From Dactylis glomerata (taxonomy: Eukaryota > Streptophyta > Magnoliopsida > Poales > Poaceae): DNA of 64,000 nucleotides. The notes below the pieces were generated by a model, which was not told the DNA's origin, did no database searches, and saw only the letters and a program-made list of their open reading frames with translations. Made by a program: the position numbers and the translations under genes. Where the stretch lies: the NCBI GenBank assembly GCA_007115705.1, contig QXEO01000531.1, positions 7,704,342 to 7,768,341 of the forward strand, read 5' to 3'. This document shows positions 36,996 to 48,483 of the stretch, in pieces. Each line of letters starts with the position of its first letter. Position 1 is the stretch's first letter.

Positions 36996-39900
36996 ATGGC
37001 CGACGCCAACGCAAGGCTCGAGCGTCTTTGCCGTCGCAACGCTGCTCGGGGGCAAACCGAGCCCATCTTCCGTCGTCATGAAGCTTCGGCTGAGGAGGAA
37101 GAGGAGGAAGATCTGGAGTCCTCCTACCTCCCGTCCGGGCGTACAGAGCCTTCGCTCTCCTTCACCGCCACCGCCACTTCTCGCGCTCGTTCTGGGAGTC
37201 AGCTGTCTCCTGCGCAGGCTCTCGCCATGGCGCAGGAGCTGCTGCGCTATCAACCCATCGACGACGGGCGTGAGGGGTGGCGCGCTCGAATCGCTGAGCT
37301 TGTCGCCATCGCCAACGAAGACCCGGCCCAGGGAGGAGCCCAGGGCGCGGGGAACCCAGATCCGGCGGCGGGGCGTCGCGCCGGAGATGGGAAGGCCAAC
37401 AAGGCCAAGAAGGTGGTTTCCCGCGCCGCATCTTCGCCGCGCGGGGAGCCCAGCTGCCAAATCGTCCAACGCGCCCCGGAAGACGCACGCGTCTCCCTCG
37501 AGCGCCGCCGCAAAAATCATGACCGCGCCATCGACGACCTCGGCGAGGCTGGCAAGAACGTCAGGACCCCCGGCGACCCTATCTACAACCCCGGGTGTCT
37601 TGCCCTCACTCGCCAGCAGCGCTACGTGGTCTGGCCTGACAAGTTCAAGCCGGACATCGCCACGCGCTATGACGGGCCCACAAACCCTGTCGAATTCCTC
37701 CAACTCTACGTTGTCGCCGTCCAGGCTGCGCGTGGAGATCAGCGTGCCATGGCCAATTGGTTCCCCATGGCCCTCAAGGACGCTCCGCGAACTTGGCTCA
37801 TGAATCTTCCTCACAAATCCGTGACTTCGTGGAAGGATTTATGTCGTCAGTTCGTTGCCAACTTCATGCCCACGTACGAGTGCCCCGCTACCAAGAACGA
37901 TCTTAAGGCGGTGCGTCAGTACAAGGGCGAGACGCTTCGTCAGTACATCCAGCGCTTCAGTCAGATGAGAAACAAGATCCCCAGGATCTCCAACGAGGAG
38001 GTCATCTCCGCGTTCTCCACGGGCGTCTCCGACGTCAAGATGCGGGAGAAGCTGTCCGTGAATGATGAGCTGACTTCCGTCGTCAGGCTCTTCGAGATCG
38101 CCGACCGCTGCGCCAAGGCTGAGGAGGGGAGGCTCTTCGTGCACAATCTGCCGGAGGCGCCTCCCCCAAAGCCGAAGTCCAAGGACCCCAAGCGAAAGGA
38201 GGCTGCTGTCCTCACGGCGGAGCCAGATCATAAGCAACGCCGCGGGGACCACTCCGATCGCGATAAAGGTCGACGTCGCCGCTACTGCATCATCCACAAG
38301 AAGGACACCCACAATACCGAAGATTGTTGGATTGTCCGGAAGTTTCACGAGGAAAACGGCGTCGCCAAGCGTCGCGGGGGCGGCCGCAGCCACGGCAAGA
38401 GTGGATCCCGGGGCGATCGCCGCGACGACGACCGCGAGGAAGGTCGCCGCCGCGGGGGTCTGTCTCTAGCCGATCCCGAGCCGCTGCCGCTGCCCCCACC
38501 AGCAAACGATCATCGGGAGGAGGACCAGGGGGGCTATCAAGAGCCGCGAGACTTCGCCGCTTGCCTCCTGGGTGGAGCTCAGGCTCCTCTGTCAAATCGA
38601 CACTTCAAGCAGCTGTCGCGAGAAATCGCGGCGGCGCAGCCTAATGTCGGCAATCGCCTAATGAAGTGGTCGACGTGCAAGATTGGCTTCGACGAGGAGG
38701 ATCATCCGGCTTCCACAAGGGGCGTGGGCACTATTCCCCTCTTGTGCACGCCAACCATCAACAACGTCGCCGTCAACCGCACTCTCATCGACGGAGGGGC
38801 GGGCCTCAACATCATCTCGGTCGAGATCTTCGAGAAGATGCAGGTGCCGTACCACCGGCTCATGCCAACTCGACCATTCTTTGGGGTAGCCGAAGGGTCT
38901 ACAATGCCAATTGGGCAGGTAAGCCTGCCCGTCACCTTTGGCACCCGGGACAACTACAGGACAGAAAGCCTCGACTTCGACGTCGCCTACATCGCCCTGC
39001 CGTACAATGCCATTCTCGGCTACCCAGCCTTGGCGAGGTTCATGGCAGCAACGCACTATGGCTTCAATGTCCTCAAGATTCCGGGCGCCAACGGCACGAT
39101 CACCGTGCGCTGCAATGAGAAGGATGCTCTCCGATCAGTTGAGCGTGTCTACCGTGAGGCCGCCACCATGTTCCCCGCCGACGAAGATCTACTGGAACAC
39201 TCCGGCGACCTCACGAGGAAGAAGCAGCTTGTATCCCAAGAGCGGGCTGCTGCTAAGAAGGCCTCTCTCGAGCCCCACCTTCTGGGTTCGATAGGGAAGA
39301 AGTTCGCCGCCTCTGCATCGCCTACTCCAAGCGAAGACCTGATCCATCCAATGCTGGACATGAGCATTGGGGAATCTGCGGTACCCTCAGGAAGGAGGCC
39401 CCAGTTCACCCAAGAGCGCTCTGCAACCAAGAAGATCCCGCTTCAGGCTGGGGGCTGCGACAACTTCGTCACCATCGGGGCAGGGCTTTCCCCCAAATAG
39501 GAAAGCGCGCTCGTCACCTTCCTGCGGGCAAACTCTGACATGTTCGCTTGGACTCCGTCAGATATGCCCGGCGTTCCCAGGGAGGTGATTGAGCACCACT
39601 TAGCCGTGTGCCCTCAGGCACACCCCGTGAAGCAGAAGACTAGGAAGCAAGCGCAAGAGAAGCAGGACTTCATCGTCAAGGAGATAGAGAAGCTCAAGAA
39701 GGCCAAGTTAATACGCGAGGTGGCCCACCCCACCTGGATTGCTAATCCGGTGGTCGTCCCAAAGGCTAATGGTAGTGGGCGCCTCTGCGTGGACTTCACA
39801 AGTCTCAACAAGGCCTGTCCCAAGGATCCTTATCCTCTCCCGAGGATAGATCAAATCGTTGACTCTACCGCCGGCTGCGACCTCCTTTGCTTCTTGGATG

Positions 39901-42900
39901 CTTTCTCCGGCTATCATCAAATCAAGATGGCAAGGGAGGACGAGGAGAAGACCGCCTTCATCATGCCCTGTGGGGTGTACTGCTACGTCTGTATGCCCTT
40001 TGGCCTGAAGAACGCAGGAGCCACCTTCCAAAGGCTCATGCGTAAGGCCCTGGGGGCTCAGATGGGAAGGAATGCGGAAGCCTACGTCGACGACATCGTC
40101 GTCAAGACTCGCGAGGGTCACACCTTCATCGAAGATCTGGAGGAAACATTCGTCAACCTGAGAAAGGTAAACATCAAGCTCAACCCCGCCAAGTGCGCCT
40201 TCGGCGTACCGTCGGGAAAACTGTTGGGGTTCCTCGTGTCTCATCGCGGGATAGAGGCGAACCCTGACAAGGTCAAGGCCATCGAAGAAATGCGTCCACC
40301 GCGCAATCTCAAGGAGATGCAACGCCTCGCGGGGTGCATGGCAGCCCTGGGGCGCTTCATCGCGAGGAGTGGGGAGAAAGCCTTACCCTTCTTCAAGCTT
40401 ATGAAGCGCGCCGGGAAGTTCGAGTGGACTCCGGAGGCCGACAAGGCCTTCGCTGAGTTGAAAAGGTACCTCACGAGCCCACCGATCATGGTTGCCCCAA
40501 CCCCCCGCGAGCCTTTGCTACTCTACATCGCAGCAACTCCAAGGACTGCAAGCGCTGTTCTCGTCGCGGAGCGAGACGCCAAGGTGATCGCCAAGGAGGA
40601 GGTCACTCCTCCAAGCTCGGGGGCTCCTCGCGAGGAAGAGGCTGCTTCATCTCCCGTCCCTCGAGAGGAGCCGCCCGCGGCATTTTCGCCGACCGAGCCG
40701 CTCTCTCAGAGCAACGCTCAAAAGCCTCCCGAGAAGGAGCCTTCCGAGGGTGTCGTCAAGGTGCAAAAGCCTGTGTACTTCGTTAGCACGGTACTGCGCG
40801 ACGCGCGGGAATGCTACACCATGCAGCAAAAGCTGCTCTACACCTTGCTCATCGCCTCGCGGAAGCTACGCCACTACTTCCAGGGTCACCCGATCAAGGT
40901 AGTAACTGATCGTCCTCTGGAGACCATCCTACGCAATCCCAACGTCACCGGGCAGGTGGCAGAATGGGCCGTAGAGCTTCAACCCTTCGAGATCTCCTTC
41001 GAAACTACAAAGGTAATCAAGAGCAAGGCTTTGGCCGAGTTCACTGTGGAGTGGACCGATCCGTTCGCCGATGAGCCTCCGGAGGTGGAGTCAACTCTCC
41101 CAGGAGAGGAGGCCCCAGGCCTCTGGATCATGCACTTCGACGGCGCCTTCAACCTCCCCGGCGCGGGAGCTGGTGCTGTCCTAACCTCTCCCTCTAGAGA
41201 CAAGCTCTTCTATGCTGTGTAGCTATGCTTCAAGCCTGAGAGCAAGGTCTCCAACAACATCGCGGAATACGAAGGACTACTCGCCGGCTTAAGGGCGGCG
41301 AACGCTTTGGGCATCAAGCGCCTCATCGTCAAGGGAGATTCACAGCTGATTGTGAACTTCTCGAACAAGAGCTACACTCCAAAGGATGAGCACATGGCGG
41401 CCTACCTCGAGGAGTATCGAAAGATGGAAAAACGCTTCCAAGGTTTGGAGCTGAAGCACATCCCGAGAGGAGAAAATGTGGAAGCCGACGAGATCGCCAA
41501 GCGCGCCTCTCATCGCCTGGCGCAGCCTGCCGGCGTCTTTGAGGAGCGTCTCTTCAAGCCGTCCGCTTCTCCGTCGACATCCGATTCACCTCCTCCTTCT
41601 ACTTTGCCGCCACCGCCGGAGCAGGGGGCTCTGGATTGCGGGCCTCCTTTAGGTGACCGCGTCCTTCTGGCATTGGCACGGCAGGAGGGAGTGGATTGGA
41701 TCATCGAGCTCAAGGCCTACCTCACCAGCAGCAGGCTTCCCGAGGATGAAGAGGAGGCCGAGAGGATTGTGCGGCAAGCTTTGGGCTACTGCGTCAAGGA
41801 TGGTGACTTGTACCGGCGTTGCCCAAACGGCGTCGCTCTGAAGTGCATATCTACTCACCAAGGCCAAGAGCTTCTCAGGGACATCCACGCCGGCGAGTGT
41901 GGCCATCATGCTTCTGCTGCAACTCTAGCCGCAAAGGCATATCGAAGTGGCTTCTACTGGCCTTCGGCGCTCGGAGATGCGGTGGAGATGGTCAAGAGGT
42001 GCGAGGCGTGCCAATTCCACGCCAAGCAGATACATCAGCCGGCGCAAGAGCTGCAAACCATCCCGCTCACTTGGCCCTTTGCAGTTTGGGGGCTGGACAT
42101 CCTCGGTCCATTTCCCAGAGCGCAAGGGGGCTATCGCTACCTCTACGTCGCCATCGACAAGTTCACCAAGTGGGTGGAGGTGGAACCGGTGTGCACAATC
42201 CCGGCGAGGTCTGCAGTCAAGTTCATCCGTGGGCTGGTCTGTCGCTTTGGTGTTCCTAACCGCATAATCACCGACAACGGCAGCCAGTTCACCAGCGGAC
42301 TGTTCCGGGAGTACTGTGCATCGGTCGGCATCAAGATCTGCTTCGCCTCCGTCGCCTACCCCCGGAGCAATGGCCAAGCCGAGCGTGCTAACGCCGAGGT
42401 CCTCAAAGGACTCAAGACGAAAAGCTTCAACGCCAAGCTCGAAGCCTGCGGCAAAAAATGGTTAGACAACCTCCAATCCATCTTGTGGTCCATCAGGACT
42501 ACCGCCACCAAACCCACTGGAGAAACCCCTTTCTTCCTGGTCTATGGCGCGGAGGCTGTTCTTCCCACCGACGTCAAGTTCGGATCGCCAAGAGTGCTCG
42601 CCTTCGACGAAATTCGCCAAGAGGACCTCATCAAGGATCGCCTCCTCCTGCTCGAAGAAGCTCGGTGCCAAGCCGCGCTCGGCGCCGCGAGGTACCAGCA
42701 AGGACTACGTCGCTACCATAGCCGCCATGTTCGAGCAAGGACTCTGGAGGTTGGCGACCTGGTGCTGAGGAGGATACTCTCTCGCGAGGGCCTGCACAAG
42801 CTATCTCCAATGTGGGAAGGACCCTTCAAGGTGATGCACATCGCCAGGCCAGGCTCGGCGCGGCTGGAAACCGCAGAAGGCGTGCCGGTGGGGAACCCAT

Positions 42901-42935
42901 GGAACATAGCTCATCTGCGAAAGTTCTACCCTTAG
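36996..42935 (+). pseudogene. Tat-type Gag-Pol polyprotein, one frame with two TAG stops
   Basis: One reading frame of 1980 codons encodes Gag (MADANARLERLC...; capsid segment MANWFPMALKDAPRTWL), a zinc-knuckle-like CIIHKKDTHNTEDC, protease (LIDGGAGLN), RT (FLDAFSGYHQI and YVDDIVV), RNase H, a second RNase H (MHFDGAFN..., IAEYEGLLAGL) and integrase (HHCC; WGLDILGPFPRAQGG; IITDNGSQFTS; RSNGQAERANAEVLKG). Only two stops interrupt it: TAG at 39498-39500 between protease and RT, and TAG at 41220-41222 inside the second RNase H, where Gln (CAG) is usual. The first could be a C-to-T mutation or a functional gag-pro/pol boundary; the second disables the protein. Otherwise the frame is intact, consistent with a young copy. 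Confidence 0.93.
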
Positions 42936-44070
42936 GTTCCTCACGAGGAGAAAAAGACCGTTTTCACGGCACTTGTATCAGTTCATCCAGCTCTTGAGCA
43001 CTGATATTAAGTTAATGCGCAATGTAGCGCCTCTGCTTCGGCATGACATCAAATGGCATGAAGTCCATTTATTTTCTGTTGTACTCCACGCGGAAGGGGG
43101 CTAGGCACGGTGTCTATGCTGGGGCCTTCGCCCGGAAAACAGCGAGCCCGAAAAACCCGAGGGGAATGAGCTCTGGTCGGGGGCGACGGCCCTGTTATCG
43201 ATCACCTCTAAATACCCATGGTGCTTAGTTCCTCGCGAAGTACATCGGAAAATAAAAAATCTTCGAGTAAAAGTCCAAGGTGTGCCCCAAGGCACCCGCT
43301 AAGGACCTACCCCTCGTGAGCAACCCTCACGAGGGAGCAAGGACGCGTCGATGCGCCAGCATCCGCAGGAAGATTCCCTCTGACGAGGAAGGCCTAACGT
43401 GGCAGGATTATTGAAGACCAAGGCCGCTCCGATCATCTTGCGAAGGAGACGCAGATCCGGAGGTCCGCGCCAGGCCCTTCACCTCATGAGCAATCCTTGT
43501 GAGGTGTCGACGGTCTCTGGGCTCTCTTAAGCGTCGACGTTTTCACGTCCGTGAGGGTCCAGCTTCCCTCAACGACGAGGAAGGCCCTGTGAATCGCCAC
43601 GCGTGGCAATTTGCTCTTAGCTGCTGGCATAGATAGTGCCGCGCTCCTCCACGACGGAGAAGGTCCCTGTGCCGGTCACAGGGGCATCTTATTCGCCTTC
43701 TTTTTTCGTTTGTTTTGTCGATTTGTTTTTCCGTTTTCGGGGATTTGGGGTTTTTTGTTTTCCAACTCTTTCTTCAACTTCTTGCCTCAGGAATCATCCA
43801 GTGTGTCGTCAACGCCGACCCCTCTCGAGCTCTGAGGTGAAGGGAGGCTTCCCGTCAATGCCAACAGCTCACTAGGGCTCTCGAGCGGGCAAACGACCAG
43901 GACAATGAAGAACAGCAAGGTGATTAACAAGCGGATTTCATTAAAACGCCCCCAGTGGGGGAAGGAGCAAAAGCACGGCGGGGCATACCCCGCCGGTGAG
44001 ATCTACACGACAAGAGAGGGGAGGAGACTAGCTCCCCTCCCCAGAGGACTACCGCGCCAGGGCCTCCTCT
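42936..44070 (+). other. Tat 3' non-coding region with CTCGTGAG inverted motifs
   Basis: No sense-strand gene is seen. Inverted CCTCGTGAG/CTCACGAGG motifs recur, for example 43311-43335 and near 43480-43506, echoing the LTR hairpin. A T-rich stretch (43690-43775) lies downstream of the antisense ORF in its own direction. Confidence 0.6.
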
Positions 44071-44832
44071 TCACTGCGCCGTGGGCTGGGGGTAGGTGCG
44101 GCGGACGCCGCCGGCGGTGAAGATCCGCACCGTAGCCTCCAGCGTCCCCAGCTTAAAGCGGAAGACGAGGTGGTCACCGACGCGGAGGCAATGGCCGAGG
44201 GCGAATGCCCTCCAGCGGCCGGAGAGGACGGCGTTGCCGCCGTCCCCAAGGAGGATGTCCACAGGCCAGAAGAGGTCTGGCCTGCTCTGTTCCCCCATGG
44301 CAATCTCCCCGGCGGCCGCGCCGGGGGCGTAAATCACCCTCCGGACGGCGTCGGGCAGCCGGAGGGAGTTGAAGCCCGGGGCGTCGACGATGACGAGAAG
44401 CACCAGGAAGCGGGACCCCGGGCCGATGAGGGGTCCCAGCATCGCCGCCGCCAGGGGCCGCGGAGTGGCAACCACTCCGTTCGCCGGCGGGGCCGGAGGA
44501 TCTGCATCAGGGGGAGGCGGTCCCAGGGCGGCCAGCACCTCCTGGAGGGCCCGATCGACGCTCCCCGAGGCGCGGGGAGCAGGCGCCGCCAGCGGCGATG
44601 GCGAATTCAGGGCGCCCCCTCGCACGGGACCCCTGAGGGCCAGGGCGCCGGAGGCCCCCGAGGCAGCGTGGTTCGCCTCGCCCTGCCTCGGCGCGCCAAT
44701 GCGGAGGGGACCGCCGGCGCCGGGCGTCCACCGGGCTGGGACCTTCGCCTTGTTCCCGCTGCCCGGGGGGCGTCCGCGGCGTTTCGCCCCAGAGCTTGAT
44801 CCGGCGGCGACGGAGGAGTTGGAAGGATCCAT
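44071..44832 (-). CDS. Antisense ORF with AT-hook and B3-like DNA-binding domain
   Basis: A 253-residue ORF on the strand opposite to the retrotransposon's own genes, between integrase and the 3' LTR. Residues about 16-27 form an AT-hook (KRRGRPPGSGNK), and the middle is Pro/Ala/Gly-rich. Residues about 145-245 resemble a B3 fold: a hydrophobic LRLPDAVRRV strand, FWPVDILL, the SGRWRAFALGHCLRVGDHLV core and the final VRIF strand, which parallel the GW..F...L..GD.LVF pattern of plant B3 domains. No stop interrupts it. A TATA-like CCTAAATAGATC lies on the minus strand about 70 bp upstream (near 44900-44911), so it may have its own promoter. Antisense extra ORFs are known in Tat-lineage elements (for example maize Grande). 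The B3 identity is from motif reading only. Confidence 0.7.
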   Translation of the reverse strand: MDPSNSSVAAGSSSGAKRRGRPPGSGNKAKVPARWTPGAGGPLRIGAPRQGEANHAASGASGALALRGPVRGGALNSPSPLAAPAPRASGSVDRALQEVLAALGPPPPDADPPAPPANGVVATPRPLAAAMLGPLIGPGSRFLVLLVIVDAPGFNSLRLPDAVRRVIYAPGAAAGEIAMGEQSRPDLFWPVDILLGDGGNAVLSGRWRAFALGHCLRVGDHLVFRFKLGTLEATVRIFTAGGVRRTYPQPTAQ

Positions 44833-45214
44833 GAGCTCAGGGGCGCAGAAGCAGAAGTGGCACTGGAGGAAGGAGGTGAAGTGCCGGAGGTCTCGAGGAG
44901 GATCTATTTAGGAGGGGGGGGGCGTTCCGCGTCGATGCGTCATATCCCTGCGCGGGAATCGAAGCGTTGGCGCAGTGCTCCGCAGTCAAGCTGCGCGTCA
45001 TTATGACGGTTTGACGCCTCGGAGACTGTAACGTCACCCGCCGTTTCGTCTCGCCAGTTGCGGCCACGCCACGCGTCCGCAGCGTCTGCCTCTTCACATG
45101 GTCCTCTGACCGCACGGTTGACGCGTGCCATTGGAGGGCCCAGCAGCTTCTGGGGCCCCCGGCCCTTCGCTCCCTCGAGAGGGCGCGTTCGCAGGCCGGG
45201 CTCCCGTGGGCTAC
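44833..45214. other. Spacer between antisense ORF and 3' LTR
   Basis: GC-rich, with no gene on the sense strand. It probably holds the promoter and leader of the antisense ORF. A clear polypurine tract abutting the 3' LTR (before 45215) was not seen. Confidence 0.45.
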
Positions 45215-46112
45215 TGTCGGTGTTATGGATACCGGGGTATCCCGGTCCACCTGCTCCTGGGCCACGTCATCGGCCCATCTTCAGAATCAACGACCCAAGC
45301 TACGGAGAAGACCCTCACGAGGAGGCGCCTCGTGAGGAGAACGACGACATAAACAGCTAAGGACCAGAAGACCTCCTCACGAGCCCCCGCTGGTGAGGAG
45401 AGGAAGCACGCCCACGTCAGCTCAGCACGTTTGCGTGCAGAGCAAGAAGATAACGGGCAGAAGACCGCGTACCGCCCACGCTACCCCCGATAGGGAGGAG
45501 ACCAGCTTTCTCTGTGCCTGCCCAAAGCGGCACAGTGGCAGTTGGCCACCCCCCTAAAAATAGCGTGGACGGTGCAGGGCGCCAGAGGAGGACGTCAGCT
45601 TCCTCCACCCACTCCTGTGGACCGACGCCACTACCCTACGAAGACTACGTCCACGGAAGAACAGAATCTACAGCTGTCCTCCCTCCTTGGCCGTGTGTGG
45701 CAACCCCTTCCCCAAGAAGATAAGGGGAAGGAGGACCTTGGCGCTATAAAAGGAGGGGAGGCCACCCCTTAGAGGGGATCGGATATTCATCTTCTTCAAG
45801 CTGCTAGCTGGGCACGCAGGTTCTTCAACCTCTGGCCAGCTAGAGCTTTGTAACCAAGGCCTTGTACTCCTCGCGAGGTGTCGCGTTGCAATACAAGAAG
45901 GCAGGAAGTAGGGGTTTTACCTCACCACGAGGGCCCTGAACCTGGGTAAAGCTCGGTCTCTCTCTCTGCAGTGCGTTGCGCGTTCGACACTCGAGGCTTC
46001 CGTCACCGTGTTTCGTTGCGATCCAAGATCTCACACGTTTAGCCCCCTGCGTTCGAATCCTTGGGTCCGTCGCGTGGTACCCCGTGTCCTTGCGACACGA
46101 AATCCATCGACA
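45215..46112 (+). repeat. 3' LTR of Tat-type element
   Basis: Partner of 36046-36941, with the same TATA box and hairpin (45314-45336). GATCT follows at 46113. Confidence 0.93.
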
Positions 46113-46117
46113 GATCT

Positions 46118-46820
46118 GTACAATGGAAGGAATGCTGTCAGTAGGTTGCACTTGCTCGACCGCACACACCACGACCATGTGTAAGATGGATCCGGCCTTC
46201 TCCATGTCCTGCAGTTGAGACAGTGATACCGCTTGACAAGTAGACACTGGGGTGGGTGGCTAAATTCCTTGTAGATGAACATATATTCCATTATAGTGGA
46301 ATTTCATAGACTTATGCACCCAACTGATGTTCATGTCGCCCATCTCCTCGAGCCAATCCATTCCTAGAATCATATCATAACAACCCAAGCTGAGCACTCT
46401 CAAATCTGTCGCAAACGAGTGCCCCTGAGCAGACCACACACAATTTGGTATCTGACGATCACATGACAGGATACTGCCACCAGGCACGCGTACTCTGGAT
46501 GCTGGCACTTGTTGAGTATGGACATGAAGCTTGGATGCAATAGAATCACTGATGAAACAATGCGAACTACAAGAATCAACCAGAATCAACACCTCTTGAT
46601 CTTCAATACGACCCACCAATCGAATGGTGCTTGGAGTAGTGGCACCGGAGGCAACCAGTTTGGAGATTGACATCAGAATATCATCATCAGAATCATTGTC
46701 TTGAGCTTCCATTGGAACTTGTTCTGCTTGTAACAGCTCCAGTAATTCTTCTACCACATGAAGTTGGACGGTGGCGGCGCATTGGTGACCTTTTCCCCAA
46801 CATTCACCACATTTGAAGCA
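46118..46820 (-). pseudogene. Chromovirus gag zinc knuckle and protease segment
   Basis: Middle piece of the chromovirus coding region, stranded between the two insertions. It begins with the zinc knuckle CFKCGECWGKGHQC, followed by an acidic linker and the protease (VLILVDSCSSHCFIS, later DMILGMDWLEEMG). The active-site triad reads D-S-C instead of D-S-G, probably inactivating. The frame runs on into the RT portion at 36040 across the Tat insertion, and joins the gag portion at 56914 across the copia insertion, where a TGA replaces an expected Arg codon. Confidence 0.85.
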
Positions 46821-46825
46821 GAGTC

Positions 46826-47988
46826 TGAACGGATCGTAAGGGCACCTAGAGGGGGGGGGAGAATAGGTGCTACTCAAATTTTAATTCTTTTTCAATTTAG
46901 GCTTGACACAAAAGGTAAATTCTCTAGATATGCAACTAAGGTGAATTTACCTATATGACAACTAGCAAGCTAAGCAAGATACAATATATAAAGGCAATAA
47001 AGGATAGAGGTAACCGAGAGTGGAGCACACGGAGACACGGATGTAATTCTCGTAGTTCCTTCCTTTTTAGGGGAAGTACGTCTACGTTGGAGGGGTGTGG
47101 TTGCCAACGAAGGCCTAACCAACGCCACAAAGGCTCACCCTATTCTCCGGTGCAAGCTTCCGCCACAAAGGCCCAGCTCACTTTCCACTAAGGGATTCCT
47201 CAAGGCGGAACCGGCCTTTACAATCTTGGGGCACACATCCACAATCGAATTGGAGGCTCCCAAGCACAACACAATGCTGTCAAACAACAAGTAGCAAGAT
47301 ATCAAATACATAAATCAAGGTCTAGGGACACAAGGGAACCCAAGACACAAGGGCCCTCAAGCAAATGAGAGGGGAAAGTAAATCGCTTCGGTGAGGATGT
47401 AGATCAAGGCCTCCTCCTTCGATTCTCCAAAGATCAAGAGCTTTGGTGGGTTGAGGGAGTAGATATTGTGAATTTGGTGGCTCCAAAATGGTGTTCTTCA
47501 AGCTTGGGACGAGCAGCTCTTTTGGGAAGAAGGAGGGGGGGGGTATTTATACCCCCCCCCCCCGAATAATCTGACCGTTGGCTGCCAGAAAGTCCAGCTA
47601 AAGCCGGAGTTAAGTCCGGCTATAGCCGGCCACACCGGCTAAAGCCGGCCTCCATACCGGCTAAAGCCGGCCAGGAAAAACCGCCCCTGGCTGAAATAGC
47701 CGGACAAATGTCCGGGTTGCAACAGAGAGGTTTTACGCTCCCAAAAACTGGGCAGTCCAGCTATAGCCGGCCAGCTCAGCCAAGCTTCATTGAAAACATC
47801 TCCCCGAGCTTATATAAACCATCTCCTCAAGAATTTCCTTTGGGCAATGATTATTATCAACTATAATATAGGAAACCCAATATCTTGTGCAAGAATATAA
47901 TAAAATCCTACAAAGAATAATCACCACATTAATAGATAATGTATTGTTAACAAACGCCAAAATCAATTAGGCGGGAAATGCTCTTTCA
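46826..47988 (-). repeat. 3' LTR of copia element
   Basis: Contains repeated palindromic CCGGCTATAGCCGG / CCGGCTAAAGCCGG units (47595-47775) and short G and C homopolymers. One of the palindromic units present in the 5' LTR is missing here. Confidence 0.92.
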
Positions 47989-48483
47989 ATCTCCCCCTTT
48001 TTGGTGTTTGATGACAATACATAATTTTGCATGTTTCAAACGATATAAAATATAGACGAAGCTCCCCCTTGCTATGTGCCTTATTTTGAATTTTGTATTT
48101 GAATACAAAGACACATCAACAATAAGAACTCCCCCTAGATTTTATAATGTGATCCATATGCACACAAGATATATGAAAATTAAATAGCACATAATCAACA
48201 AGCATATATAATATGACAAGATATATAGCAAGTAGGATCAACAAGGATAATCATAAGTCTACTACACATATAGTAATAGCACATAGTTCAACACATAGTA
48301 GTAGTAGTAGATAATCCAACTTGAGTTCAACAATGGGACACAAGCAAGCAAGCAACCGATAAGAGCTTGTGACCCAACCAAATCCAAATGGAAAACCAAC
48401 TCAAATCCAAATGGAAACACATGCAAATAGGACTTCTCCCCCTTTGGCATCAAGACGCCAAAAAGGGAGACAACAACACAAGA
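47989..48483 (-). other. Copia 3' untranslated segment
   Basis: Begins at the LTR with a purine tract on the minus strand (AAAAAGGGGGAGAT). The rest is AT-rich with no coding region seen, lying between the third ORF and the 3' LTR. Confidence 0.7.

Larger units (their letters stand above)
36046..46112 (+). mobile_element. Ty3/gypsy Tat/Retand-type element with antisense ORF
   Basis: LTRs 36046-36941 (896 bp) and 45215-46112 (898 bp) begin TGTCGGTG and end ATCGACA. A perfect target duplication GATCT lies at 36041-36045 and 46113-46117. Internal order on the plus strand is gag, protease, RT, RNase H, a second RNase H, integrase. The extra RNase H between RT-RH and integrase is the hallmark of the Tat lineage. 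A long 3' region (42936-45214) follows pol and holds an antisense ORF. The LTRs differ by about 8 substitutions and a 2-bp indel by eye (about 0.9%), so this is the youngest insertion of the nest. It interrupts the chromovirus between protease and RT. Confidence 0.93.

Noticed and set aside
37839..39430. Long minus-strand ORFs opposite Tat gag
   Set aside because: Mirror frames of the real gag/protease sequence with no domain match.
43101..43295. Possible extra antisense ORF near 43.2 kb
   Set aside because: Short, with no motif, and lies in the hairpin-rich non-coding region.
48301..48311. AGTAGTAGTAGTAG microsatellite
   Set aside because: Very short and of no evident consequence.
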